Origin: Ascoidea rubescens DSM 1968
Lineage: Eukaryota; Ascomycota; Saccharomycetes; Ascoideales; Ascoideaceae
Assembly: GCF_001661345.1 (NCBI RefSeq)
Contig: NW_017962913.1
Coordinates: 3,277,276 to 3,341,275 of the forward strand
Direction of reading: 5' to 3'
DNA length: 64,000 nt
Every line of letters begins with the position of its first letter. Position 1 is the stretch's first letter. Shown here piece after piece: positions 22,406 through 31,730 of the stretch. The notes beneath the pieces were generated by a model. The model saw only the letters and a program-made list of their open reading frames with translations. It did no database searches and was not told where the DNA came from. A program made the translations under genes and the position numbers.

Positions 22406-22865
22406 AAAAAGAGTAATAAAATAGTAATAAAATAGTAATAAAATCATGAGAAGAGAGTGATAAAAGAGTAAAAAAAAGAGTAAAAAGAGTAAAAAGAGTA
22501 AAAGGAGTAAAGAGTCGTAGAAATAATAAGACAGAAAAGACATGGCAATAAAAATAAAAGTCCAATCATGAAGTATACCTAACGACAAAAAGTAACAACA
22601 AGGACAAAAGAAAAACTTGACTGGAGGAAAGAGATAGATATAAGATAAAACATAAAACTGCAAAAGCTGCTAAATGAAAAAAGTACTCGCAGCTCCATTT
22701 GAAATAACCATACAAAACATATAATAAATTGAGATTGTTAATTAAGAATAAAATGATAGTTCTCTTGAATTTTTTTTTCTTGACCATCGGATTGATAAAA
22801 TCTGGGATGGTAATTGGAACACGAATTACATTGATTTTTTCTTTAGTCTGGCATCCATGCTCACA

Positions 22866-22912
22866 TTGATACTGATACTGATATTGATATTGATATTGGT
22901 ATTGATATTGGT
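22866..22912. repeat. Hexanucleotide repeat (TGATAT-type)
   Basis: Seven or eight degenerate copies of TATTGA/TACTGA. In one minus-strand frame they would encode alternating Gln-Tyr. Confidence 0.85.
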
Positions 22913-22968
22913 TTAGATCCTGGCTTTTAATTTCATTCTGATCCAGAGTTTGAACTTCCAGCGAGAAA

Positions 22969-23250
22969 CTAGTTTCCTTCGTTCTCTTGAGAAGTTTTCC
23001 AATGCGATTGGTCAACTTCTTCTTTATCTTTACCTTTAATCTTTGAGCCTTGCTTTTCTTCTGAATTGAAAAACTCTTTATACCCTTTTCCAACCTCATA
23101 ACCAATAAATCCACCAATGATGGTTCCAGCTGTTGCCCCAAAATGTGGATGTTTCTTATAGATTCTATGACCTGCAACACCTCCTGCAACACCTCCTGTA
23201 ATAGCACCTGAAATAGTGCTAATTTGTTTGTTTGAGTTAGATGTGACCAT
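22969..23250 (-). CDS. Small glycine-zipper protein
   Basis: A 93-codon frame starting at ATG 23250. Residues 12-60 contain two Gly/Ala-rich helices spaced by a basic turn (GAITGGVAGGVAGHRIYKK, then GATAGTIIGGFIGYEVGKG). This is the arrangement of glycine-zipper 2TM domains seen in small fungal and bacterial membrane-associated proteins. The C-terminal 30 residues are charged and probably disordered. A different minus-strand frame stays open through and past the stop, so a frameshift or alternative 3' structure is possible. Function unknown. Confidence 0.6.
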   Translation of the reverse strand: MVTSNSNKQISTISGAITGGVAGGVAGHRIYKKHPHFGATAGTIIGGFIGYEVGKGYKEFFNSEEKQGSKIKGKDKEEVDQSHWKTSQENEGN

Positions 23251-23824
23251 TATTGAAATATTTATACTCTGCTGAAAAAGAAAATTGAAGAAAGAATAAA
23301 AGAAAGAGAAAATTAAGAAAAATTAAGAAAATTAGCGAGAAAACAAAGTGTTTATATCTTAATTTGGGCTCTTATCTATTCATGCTCTATTTATTATCTG
23401 CACTACTGTTTCAGAATCGTCATTGATTTGGATAGTCATTCAGTGTTGATGTTAATAGACAGAAAAGACAAAAAACTATACTTCTGTCCAGATTATTGTA
23501 AAGAGTTACAGAACTATAGAGTTAAATCAAAGCACTCAAAAGTGATACAAAGAACGATAGTGGGCAGTGTCAAAACAAATCCCAGAATGCTATTGATACT
23601 GGTCTCTGATGGTGCAATTGCTTGAGTGATTCAGGCGATAACAACCACCTGCTGTGATCATCGTTTTCAGTGATCAGTAGAAAAAAGTACAAATTGAATA
23701 CTCAGATTAGAAATCAAATAACAGAAAAGATTCAAAAGTTGAGTATTACGAAAACCACGACTAATTTGCGAATGTTATCAATATTTACTTTTTGTTTTTT
23801 ATTTATTTTTGTTTTTTATTTATT

Positions 23825-23886
23825 TTTACTTTTACTTTTACTTTTACTTTTACTTTTACTTTTACTTTTACTTTTACTTTTACTTT
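23825..23886. repeat. TTTTAC hexanucleotide array
   Basis: About ten near-perfect tandem copies. Confidence 0.95.
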
Positions 23887-24397
23887 TGGTTTTATTTTCA
23901 ACGTTTCTTGGAATCTTTTAATATTATTTGAAGTAGAGTGCCGGAGTGAGTCCCAAGGAACCCAAAATGATCAGTGCTACTCAGCTTGATGACTTCATAA
24001 CAAATTGTTGATTCGAGGTCGATTGAATTCTCACAGAACTAAGGCCGATAAACACTTTTGAGAGTTGAGTGTGAATAAAACAAGGAGCAATTCTCGAAAA
24101 GACCTACGATCCACAGAATTGTCGAGCACATGGCTTACTTTCACTCTGGTTTTACTGGTTTTACTGGTTTTATTGACCTCACACCAGCTTCCCTTTAGGT
24201 GCAGTAGAGAAGAGTATGACTATGTTTCTTTACAAGCAGTAGCAGATGACATTGGTGTTGAGTATAATAGTGGCATGTATGATGTGGGGCATTAAGTTAA
24301 TGTTATGTTTTAAAAAATACAAGTAAACTACAGGCAAATTACAAATTGAAAATAACTTCAGTAAGGGTTTGCAGACTGATTTGATTTGATTTATTTT

Positions 24398-24436
24398 AAC
24401 TTAACTTAACTTAACTTAACTTAATTTAATTTAATT
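24398..24436. repeat. AACTT/AATTT pentanucleotide array
   Basis: About seven copies, drifting from AACTT to AATTT at the right end. A separate GAAT tetramer array (five copies) lies near 24485. Confidence 0.85.
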
Positions 24437-24964
24437 TAGTTTCAACAATTGAAACAAATGTACTGATATAGATTGATAGAGAATAAATGAATGAATGAAT
24501 GAATGAATAGATCATTAAGAGACTTTTGTTGCATAAAGCTTGGGTAGAAAGATTGAAAATAAAAAAAATAAAGATAAGAAAAAAAACAATAGTTGATAAA
24601 GATATGTAATTTTGGTAAGATCAAGTAATTCTTAAACAAAGAACAATAAGATCCGAGAAATGAACAAAGACAAAAAAATAAAATAAACTTAAATAAAATC
24701 ATATGAAGTCAAATAAACAAAAAAAAAAAAAATATTAAATGAAACAAAAATAGGATAGCCAAAAAAAGCCTGAAAAAATAACCAGAAACGAAAGACCAAA
24801 TTAGATAATAACTAATAACTAAGGGAGCAAAGAAAAATTTTTAGACGCTAATATCGATAATGAACCACAATCTGAACAATAAAAAAAACCAATAAGAAAC
24901 ACCAAGCAAGAACGTTGCCAGATTAAATTGATTAGAACTAAGTTGAATTTGAGGCTAAGTCGAT

Positions 24965-25702
24965 TTAATCTAATAACATATATTGCTCAATTAAATAGTA
25001 AGATTCACCCAAACCGTCACCATCTTCATCAATTAGTAGCTTTTGAGTTTTGACGTTGTAAGACTTGGATTCGGAATCAGAGCTCGAGTCAGTGGATTTG
25101 ACTTGAACCTGTTTATCTTCAATAGTGGTGGTGGATATGACGTTAATTTTTTTTGGATCGCTGAAAGGAGATAGCTCAATAATGGTCTTGTCGATGTGAG
25201 ACTCGTCATGATTGTGACAGGGCATGGCAATGTCATCAACAGCAGAGTGGGCAAGAGCATTGGAAGATGAAAAAAATTTATGTTCGTATGAAGTGGCAGG
25301 AATATAAGTCTCGCCTGAGAAAATCAAGTAGAATAAAACAGACAATAGAAACAAGTAAACAACAACACCTTGCTTAACGACATTGGACTGTTTTTTCAAA
25401 GACTTGGATAGTTGGATGGACGACAAAGAAGAAGATGAGCGATGGTGAGTGGATTGCGTAACTGGCGATGGCAATTCGAACTTCTCATCAGAATAAAACA
25501 CATTGGAGTCTTTAATGAGCGTGGAAACCTTAAGTTTGAATGATTTCTCATCACTGGAGGAGACGATGGATTCTTGAGACATGTATTTCTCTTTGTAGTC
25601 ATCAAATTGCTCTTTCAAATTGGAGCTTTGAGCAGAGTGGTTATAAGTGGGAAGCTCGACGGAGGGTCTCTTCTTGTCTAGGGAGGATCTAGGAGTGAGC
25701 AT
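24965..25702 (-). CDS. Single-span membrane protein, unknown
   Basis: The frame is open from 26035, but the first 111 codons translate the GC-rich promoter and a hydrophobic low-complexity stretch. The ATG at 25702 (MLTPRSSLDKKRPSVEL..., 245 aa) is the sensible start. The N-terminal ~120 residues are Ser-rich and charged, with TPRSS and several S-rich basic motifs that suggest phosphorylation. One transmembrane helix lies at about 128-144 (VVVYLFLLSVLFYLIF). The C-terminal ~100 residues are acidic and Ser/Thr-rich and carry no Cys-rich domain. I recognise no family; a type II membrane protein of the vacuole or Golgi would fit. Confidence 0.7.
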   Translation of the reverse strand: MLTPRSSLDKKRPSVELPTYNHSAQSSNLKEQFDDYKEKYMSQESIVSSSDEKSFKLKVSTLIKDSNVFYSDEKFELPSPVTQSTHHRSSSSLSSIQLSKSLKKQSNVVKQGVVVYLFLLSVLFYLIFSGETYIPATSYEHKFFSSSNALAHSAVDDIAMPCHNHDESHIDKTIIELSPFSDPKKINVISTTTIEDKQVQVKSTDSSSDSESKSYNVKTQKLLIDEDGDGLGESYYLIEQYMLLD

Positions 25703-26377
25703 GGTGGCAGGCAAAATATCGTCAACAAGAGAATAAAAGACGCAGGAAGGAGCGGAAGGGGAAGAAGGAGTGGAAGCTGTTTGAGATGCGTGAGCAGAAT
25801 ATAGATGGAGAGGCTTGTAAAAACACATAAGAACAAGAAAGAAAAAGAGAAGGAGAAAAAAAGAACAAACCAATTCAAAGAGAAGCAAAAGTTCCCAACA
25901 TTGGTGAAGAATGGAGAGAGAACTTATATAGAACCCAGACCCAATCAGGAAGCCCAACGCTGCTCTTTCATTTGTTGAGCGCGTGCTCTCCCGGCACATA
26001 CCGACCCGCTGTGCTGGTGCGGAATTGCCGGGCATGGTTCACTGGTATTTGCAGCTCTTTGCATTGAACCCACAGGCGTGAACGCATCCGCACGAGCGGT
26101 CTCTTCCACAGCACTGGCTCTGTCCATAGCACTGGCTCTGTCCACAGAGACGGATCTCGTGACCTCGCTTTGGGGCGAATTTGTGCTTGTTTTCTGCTGT
26201 CTTTTATTTATTTACTTTTCCAGCCTGTGAAGCTGTGGTTGCTGCAATTTTCTCACTTTGGATTGATTTTTCAATCTTTGATCTCAGATCTTTGATTGTT
26301 CCTTTGGTGTGCTAATTGACTGCTCCTCTCATTCTTTCCTGTGATCTAGTTCTGTTTGCACTCTCCCTCCTGCTGCC
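25703..26377. promoter_or_regulatory. Divergent promoter of 25702 gene and HYM1, GC-rich island
   Basis: About 25930-26180 is GC-rich and carries short direct repeats (AGCACTGGCTCTGTCCA appears twice near 26110-26145). It is followed by a T-rich leader and a C/T-rich region before HYM1. No gene seen. Confidence 0.55.
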
Positions 26378-27406
26378 ATGGCCTTTTTATTCAAGCGAAA
26401 CCCCAAGACTCCATCTGAATTGATCAAAATTCTCAATGACCAAATTGCAAAGCTAGACAATACTCCCTCTGATCGAAAAAAAGCTCAGGAAGAATGCACA
26501 AGATACTTGAATCAAATCAAAATCATATTGCATGGTGACGACGAAAACATTCCTCAACCTGACCAAATCAATCAATTGGCCCAAGAAATTTACTCCACAG
26601 ATTGCTTGTATTTACTTGTATCAAACATCTCCAATTTGGAATTTGATTCGAGAAAGGATGTTACCATACTATTCATCACCCTATTGCGACGACCCCCAAC
26701 TATTGATCATCTCTTGAATAAGAAAAAAATACTCCAACTATTATACAAATCTCCTGAAATTCCAGAATCCTCTTTATTTGCTGGTCAAATCATTAGAGAA
26801 TGCATTAAATATGAACCCTTAGCAAGATACTTGCTAATTGACAATCAAACTTTCTGGAACTATTTTGAATACGTTAAAAATTCGGCTTTTGAAATTGCAA
26901 CTGATTCTTTCAGCACTTTGACCGATTTATTATCTGTTCATAAAAACTTGGTATCTCATTTTTTCGCCAATTCTAACAACTTGTTCCAATTCATCAAAAA
27001 CATAAATAACCTATTAATCAACGGCAACTACGTCACAAAAAGACAATCAATTAAATTACTATCCGATTTAATATTAGAAAGATCAAATAACCTACTAATG
27101 ACAACCTTCGTCAGCTATCCCGAAAATTTAAAGTTAATCATGACTCTATTAAGTGATCGCTCTAAAAATATTCAACTTGAAGCTTTTAACGTCTTTAAAG
27201 TATTTGTCGCCAATCCAAGAAAATCAAAACCTGTTAATGATATCTTGATTAAAAATAGAGAAAAATTAATAACTTTTTTCCAAAACTTTAATATCGATGA
27301 TAGAAGAGAAAATAATAAAACTTTACTTGATGAGAAAGAATTTGTTTTGCAACAAATACTTGGTTTACCAAGAATTATTCCAATTCAACCCTATAGAGTT
27401 AATTAA
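26378..27406 (+). CDS. HYM1: Mo25-like RAM-network scaffold Hym1
   Basis: Hym1 is the Mo25/CAB39 homologue of the RAM (Cbk1-Mob2) pathway controlling polarised growth and cell separation. The 342-aa product (S. cerevisiae Hym1 is 399) begins MAFLFKRNPKTPSELI, the standard Mo25 opening. It continues as helical repeats with family landmarks SSLFAGQIIRECIKYEPLARYLL, FEIATDSFSTLTDLL, NYVTKRQSIKLLSDLILERSN and IQLEAFNVFKVFVANPRK. The C-terminal DEKEFVLQQILGL closes the armadillo-like fold. The ATG lies in CTGCCATGG context after a GC-rich promoter. The gene is complete and intronless. Confidence 0.97.
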   Translation: MAFLFKRNPKTPSELIKILNDQIAKLDNTPSDRKKAQEECTRYLNQIKIILHGDDENIPQPDQINQLAQEIYSTDCLYLLVSNISNLEFDSRKDVTILFITLLRRPPTIDHLLNKKKILQLLYKSPEIPESSLFAGQIIRECIKYEPLARYLLIDNQTFWNYFEYVKNSAFEIATDSFSTLTDLLSVHKNLVSHFFANSNNLFQFIKNINNLLINGNYVTKRQSIKLLSDLILERSNNLLMTTFVSYPENLKLIMTLLSDRSKNIQLEAFNVFKVFVANPRKSKPVNDILIKNREKLITFFQNFNIDDRRENNKTLLDEKEFVLQQILGLPRIIPIQPYRVN

Positions 27407-28288
27407 ATTTTATTCATCTCTATCTCTATCTCCATCTCAATTTTAACATTTATCTAATCACTTATCTACAAATGATTGCATTCTTTTTTTCCTCCTTTTT
27501 ATCATTCACTTTTTATTTGTTCCCTTTACTATCTACTATCTACTACCTACTGTCTACTGTTTACTGTCTACTGTCTACTGTCTACTGGTGCCTATTTATT
27601 ATAATTGATTACTTGCAAATTTTCATCAATTCTTTTTATATCTTTTCGGTTTTCACTCTTTGCTCTTTAAAGCTTATTATTTACTCCTCATTATTTTTCT
27701 CTTCTTTTTCTCACTGTTTTTTCTCATTCTTTTTTCTCACTCTTTTTTCTTATTTTCTATTTCTTATCTCTGGTTTTTGACGCACAAAAAAAATTATCTA
27801 CTCAAGGCTTTTTTATTCTTTATTTAGGATTTTATACCACATATAACTCTCACTTTCACTAAAACATTATACTTAATTAGGGCTCAACTTCTTGACAATA
27901 TAGGAAAATAAAACAAAAATAAATGTAGAAACTATACTATTATTTTTATTTATTATTATTAAAAAAAAACAAAAAAACTCGCTATTGTATCGCCAAAAGA
28001 GATTTTTTTTACTGGAGTTTTCCTGTTTTAATAAAAAAAATATCCACCTCTCATACTCTATTAGGCAATCTTTTAAGATTCCAGATACCTTTTTCCGCCA
28101 ATCAGACGCTGCAAATTAGTAAATATAATTCATTTTTCAACTCACTTCAGCATTTCCTTTATCTATCCTTAATATATCAGAAACAGGTTTTTGATCTCAA
28201 CGAACTTTTATACTGAGTATTTGGCAGAGTTCTTAAATTTTAAAATTACTTCCTCTCCTCTTCCCTTTTTTCCCTCCATTATTTCAAA
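27407..28288. other. HYM1 3' region and complex I subunit promoter
   Basis: C/T-rich then AT-rich. It includes a degenerate CTACTGT array (27533-27587) and a run of A7-A9 tracts. The open stretch 27472-27780 is a pyrimidine-rich artefact. The ~150 bases before 28289 are C/T-rich, a typical yeast leader. Confidence 0.55.
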
Positions 28289-28708
28289 ATGAGATTCTTC
28301 CCAGTGTTAAGACAAGCAGCTAGAATTCCAAATGTTCTCGTTCAAAATGCTACACACAAAGGTTATCCAACTGGTTTGGCTGGTCTTCAATCCCACCCTG
28401 ACCCAAGACCTGCTTTAATTTCAATTTATAAGTTTACATTAGATTATTTAAAGGAAAACTTTCCTAAAAACTCAGTTTACAGACAATCCACTGAAAATTT
28501 CACCAAGAAAAGATTGGAGATTGTTGAAGGAAATGAAATAGTTGAGAAAATTGAAACTCAAATTAACGATGGTTTAATCGAAGAACTAGTAATTAACGCT
28601 GCCAATGAGTTTGAATTAGCACAATTGCTAGCTAAAGAAAAATGTTGGGAAGAGTTGCAAGAAAAACCATTGCCTGATCAATGGACATATTTTGGCAAAG
28701 AAATATAA
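28289..28708 (+). CDS. NADH:ubiquinone oxidoreductase subunit, NDUFA5/NUFM type
   Basis: Accessory subunit of the matrix arm of mitochondrial complex I (13 kDa B / NUFM, the ETC complex I subunit family). The 139-aa product has a short basic presequence. The family signature TGLAGLQSHPDPRPALISIYKFTL then follows, a region starting YRQSTENFTKKRLEIVE, and the C-terminal ELQEKPLPDQWTYFGK. The W and the LxPxxW element are typical. The gene is complete. Its presence implies a proton-pumping complex I, which Saccharomyces and its relatives have lost. Confidence 0.95.
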   Translation: MRFFPVLRQAARIPNVLVQNATHKGYPTGLAGLQSHPDPRPALISIYKFTLDYLKENFPKNSVYRQSTENFTKKRLEIVEGNEIVEKIETQINDGLIEELVINAANEFELAQLLAKEKCWEELQEKPLPDQWTYFGKEI

Positions 28709-29050
28709 GTAATTTATTAAACATTAATCGAAACATGATTGTGTATTATGTTATATTTCAAAAATAAATAATAAATTATCACTAGTTTTATCAAGAGAAT
28801 AAACTTGAAATCTTAGTCTTTTTCATTTTTATTTATTTATTTATCTTCAGTTTCTCTTCCAGTTTATTTTGATTGGGGGGTTTGTCTTTTTATCCTTCCT
28901 TTATATTTATAATTCAGCTTTTTACTTTGCCTACAACTATATATATTCTTATTTAAGTTAATGATTTTGAAATAAAAGATTATGTCAAATAGAAACAGGG
29001 CTATACTTCTGAGTCTGTCTTGCCTAGTTATAAGAGTGCTTTCTATTTAG

Positions 29051-29405
29051 TCTTCAGAATGTATGTTTATTATGGAGGACTGATATCGATTGATTTGATC
29101 TTAATGCTATCAAGAACTGGATCTGAAGACTGAAGACTGGTTTATCTGTTGAATAAGAACTGTCTTTTTGAGAAATTGTCACTACAAGTGTCTTGTAGTG
29201 GGTTGGGTTTGTAGACTTAGTAACAATACACCATCATGTCATCAAAGTATGTTGGCATTGTCCTTCAATTGCAGCTGAAGAGGTCGTTGATGAAAAGAAA
29301 CTGTAATATGTAGAGCTAACGCAGCTGAGACTATGGATTCAACAACTGGTCTGATATTTCTGGGGTATCATTCATAGATTAGTGGAAGCTCCTGAAGTAT
29401 CAACT
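29051..29405 (+). repeat. 355-bp dispersed repeat, copy B
   Basis: Inverted copy of 6226-6580, apparently without a mismatch. Flanks differ on both sides. A CTGAAGA follows 10 bp beyond the right end, matching the TCTTCAG of the left terminus in inverted form, so the original element may extend to 29420. No coding frame evident. Confidence 0.85.
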
Positions 29406-29677
29406 AAATTGTACTGAAGAATCTTCATTTTTAAGTATTGTATGTTATTAGTTGGTAGAACAACTCTTGAACATAACAATCTGATTTGGGAGCTAAGAAA
29501 TAGGTTTGATTTATATATTTAGATGTGATTGCAGAAGGAAGAGTAATTGTTAAATCTCTAGAGAACCAGTATCTACAACAGTAAAGACAAAAGTAGCTTA
29601 ACAAAAGTTTAACAATAAGAAGTTTTTTAGATAGAGAGTGGATAGTTAATAAATAACAATAAAAAGACATATAAAGA

Positions 29678-29815
29678 TAAAGATAAAGATAAAGATAAAG
29701 ATAAAGATAAAGATAAAGATAAAGATATATAAAGATAAAGATATATAAATATAAATATAAATATAAATATAAATATAAATATAAATATAAATATAAATAT
29801 AAATATAAATAAATA
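29678..29815. repeat. AGATAA / AATATA compound hexanucleotide array
   Basis: About nine copies of AGATAA followed by about twelve of AAATAT-type units, forming the longest simple repeat in the window. Confidence 0.95.
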
Positions 29816-30283
29816 TAAAAGAAAAGAAAAGATAAATGAGAAAAATTAATTACATTTTTAATACAGCTGAACATATAAATAATCAAACATAAACCCACAA
29901 ACTTTAGAAAAAAGTAAAATTAATAAATTGGGTAGAAATAAATCAAGAAGTAAAGGAAATAAAAAATGGAGAAAAAAACCAACAGAAACAGAGAAATAAA
30001 GAAATGAGAAAATTTAAGGAATAAAAAAATTTAGAAGATATTAAAAACATAAAAAATGGGAAAAATATAAGAAATATAAGAAATATAGAAAGGATTATTC
30101 TAAAAAAATAAAAATAAACATCAATATAAAAGGTCTTCTAACCTTTTTTCTTTTTTTTTTTTGTAAAAAAATTAAATCAAAAGTAAACTTAAACACAGGT
30201 TTTATCATATAAATTAATATTAATATACAAAAAATCATACTTTTAATATAGTCATCGAATTGTTTTTGTTCCAGAAAAATAAA

Positions 30284-30991
30284 TTAATGCATTTCTTGAT
30301 CGTGGTCTTCATTAGAGATATGGTTATTCAAGGTAGAAGTAGCAAAATTATTTCTTTGAGCATTTGATTGTTGGCCATTTAATCTATAACCATCAAGTAA
30401 GTAAGACTCAACTTCATTTGAAGGAGAGTTGAAATCGCTGTTGTTTAAACTTAATCTTGAGGATTTTGGAGTCAACAAGCCAAATTTTGGAGTTGGGACT
30501 GAATTTGAATTTGATAATAATGGAGAGTGAGAAGCAGGTTGAGGGCCAGCAGCAGTTGAGAAAGTGTTTAAATCAGTTTCATTATCAAAACTGCTGATTT
30601 CAAGGTTGTTTTGTGGATCAAACTGGGTTCTAACGTTACCAAAGGAGGTGTATTGTATGGTTCCACCATAAGGATGTTGATAAACAGGCCAGTCGTTTGA
30701 ATTGGTTTGGGTGGTGAGACCAAGAGGCCTTGAGATCTTTCTCAACTTGGTGTGCATCGCGACAGGAAAATCAGTTTCTTCATCGCTATTGTCGCTTTTT
30801 CTTTTTGCAGTTGAAAGGTTTTGAGTGAAACCAAAGTTGTAGCGATGTTTCTCTCTAGGATTTAGGTTCGCGTCAACGTTTTGAAAGCTGTGAGCGACAG
30901 CATTGTCCAGGTAGGATTTTTCATAGGAAAAGTCATTTAGAATTGGAGTAGCATAGTAGCCTGAACATGTAGCGGTGGAGGGATAGTACAT
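30284..30991 (-). CDS. Serine/asparagine-rich protein, possibly nuclear
   Basis: A 235-codon frame from ATG 30991, not recognised. Sequence features suggest a regulated disordered protein. There is a bipartite-like basic motif (KRKSDNSDEE...TKLRK) at about 65-90 followed by ISRPLGL. Two minimal CDK sites occur close together (PTPKFG and LTPKSSR, about 165-180), plus further S/TP motifs. The acidic end is NEDHDQEMH. The N-terminus is Tyr-rich (MYYPSTATCSGYYATP). The promoter (31000-31700) is one of the GC-rich islands. A cell-cycle or transcription-linked regulator is a guess only. Confidence 0.6.
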   Translation of the reverse strand: MYYPSTATCSGYYATPILNDFSYEKSYLDNAVAHSFQNVDANLNPREKHRYNFGFTQNLSTAKRKSDNSDEETDFPVAMHTKLRKISRPLGLTTQTNSNDWPVYQHPYGGTIQYTSFGNVRTQFDPQNNLEISSFDNETDLNTFSTAAGPQPASHSPLLSNSNSVPTPKFGLLTPKSSRLSLNNSDFNSPSNEVESYLLDGYRLNGQQSNAQRNNFATSTLNNHISNEDHDQEMH

Positions 30992-31730
30992 TGTGGAGGA
31001 AGCCAGAGTTAAGAACCAAAGTTAGTGTGAAGGGCAGAAAGTTAACGCTGAGGCAACGGTCGACGTAAATGAGATGCTGGAAAGGATTTTAAGGTGAAAA
31101 GTAAAGCTGATTAGAGAATTCCAGAGAAGGTGTTGGTGTTTGAGATAGTGAACAGAAAGAGAACTAGAAAGTGGAAACCAAATACAAGCTCGGTAAGAAC
31201 GAAATAAGGTCAATTGGGGGAGCTTTCATAAACAGTGTTTTTCTGAGAAAGAAGCAGAAAAAAAGAGTGAAACGAAATATTTTGTGCCTGCACTCTATTT
31301 ATTTCTTTCGAAGTCCCAGTTCACGTGGAGCCGTGTTCCGTCCAGTGCTGAAATCATCCGCAGCGGGCCTACGGACGCGGTGCGGATTTCCATGCCTCAA
31401 GGTCCCAGATATACTCACGGCAGCCGCCTTTTGGCTGGCGTTCCTTTGATGCTGAGCAGGGGCAATCCGCGGCTGGATGCCTCCGCACTCGGAATCAGCC
31501 ACTCACGAACGCCAATCGAAGCGGGTCTCATTCTGCCGTTCACGGCTCTACGGACCTGGCTCTACGGACTACGGCAGCCTTGGGTCCGTCGTAGCAGCAC
31601 AGGAAGCACAATCATCTGGAACGTGGAGAAAGAAATGCACTTATTCTCTTCTGGCTGGATGAGTATCATCAAGTATATACCCTTTATTGATTCTTCTGGC
31701 AGCAGAGCCATCGCAGAAGCTGTTTTTTTC
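30992..31730. promoter_or_regulatory. Upstream region of the 30991 gene, GC-rich island
   Basis: About 31310-31640 is strongly GC-rich with many CpG steps (CCGCAGCGGGCCTACGGACG). Overlapping open frames on both strands come from that composition and are not supported as genes. The right end abuts the HEM14 stop. Confidence 0.6.

Larger units (their letters stand above)
21994..22968. other. SUR7 upstream region with microsatellites
   Basis: Purine-rich on the plus strand. It contains a GAGAAA array (22351-22405) and several AGTAAAA-type runs. Open frames here are low-complexity F/L/S artefacts. A minus-strand frame from 23207 to 22566 overlaps the next gene and is discussed under findings. 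Confidence 0.5.
23251..24964. other. Intergenic region with a possible exon and microsatellites
   Basis: A plus-strand frame is open from about 23317 to 23627. Its second half (DSHSVLMLIDRKDKKLYFC..., ORF 23428-23625) looks protein-like but has no upstream ATG, so it may be an exon or a remnant. A TTTTAC array lies at 23825-23886 and an AACTT array at 24398-24436. The TTG-initiated stretch at 24065-24295 is unconvincing. The rest is AT-rich 3' DNA of the next gene. Confidence 0.45.
28709..30283. other. Intergenic region with the second 355-bp repeat and minisatellites
   Basis: Holds repeat copy B (29051-29405) and a long AGATAA/AATATA array (29678-29815). Otherwise AT-rich DNA with A-rich hexamer-like runs to the 3' end of the next gene. 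No gene supported; the 155-codon frame at 29431-29898 is mostly a translation of the array. Confidence 0.6.

Noticed and set aside
22003-22663. F/L/S-rich minus-strand frames upstream of SUR7
   Set aside because: Purine-rich microsatellites read on the opposite strand.
29431-29898. 155-codon frame rich in Tyr and Leu
   Set aside because: It is largely a translation of the AGATAA/AATATA microsatellite.
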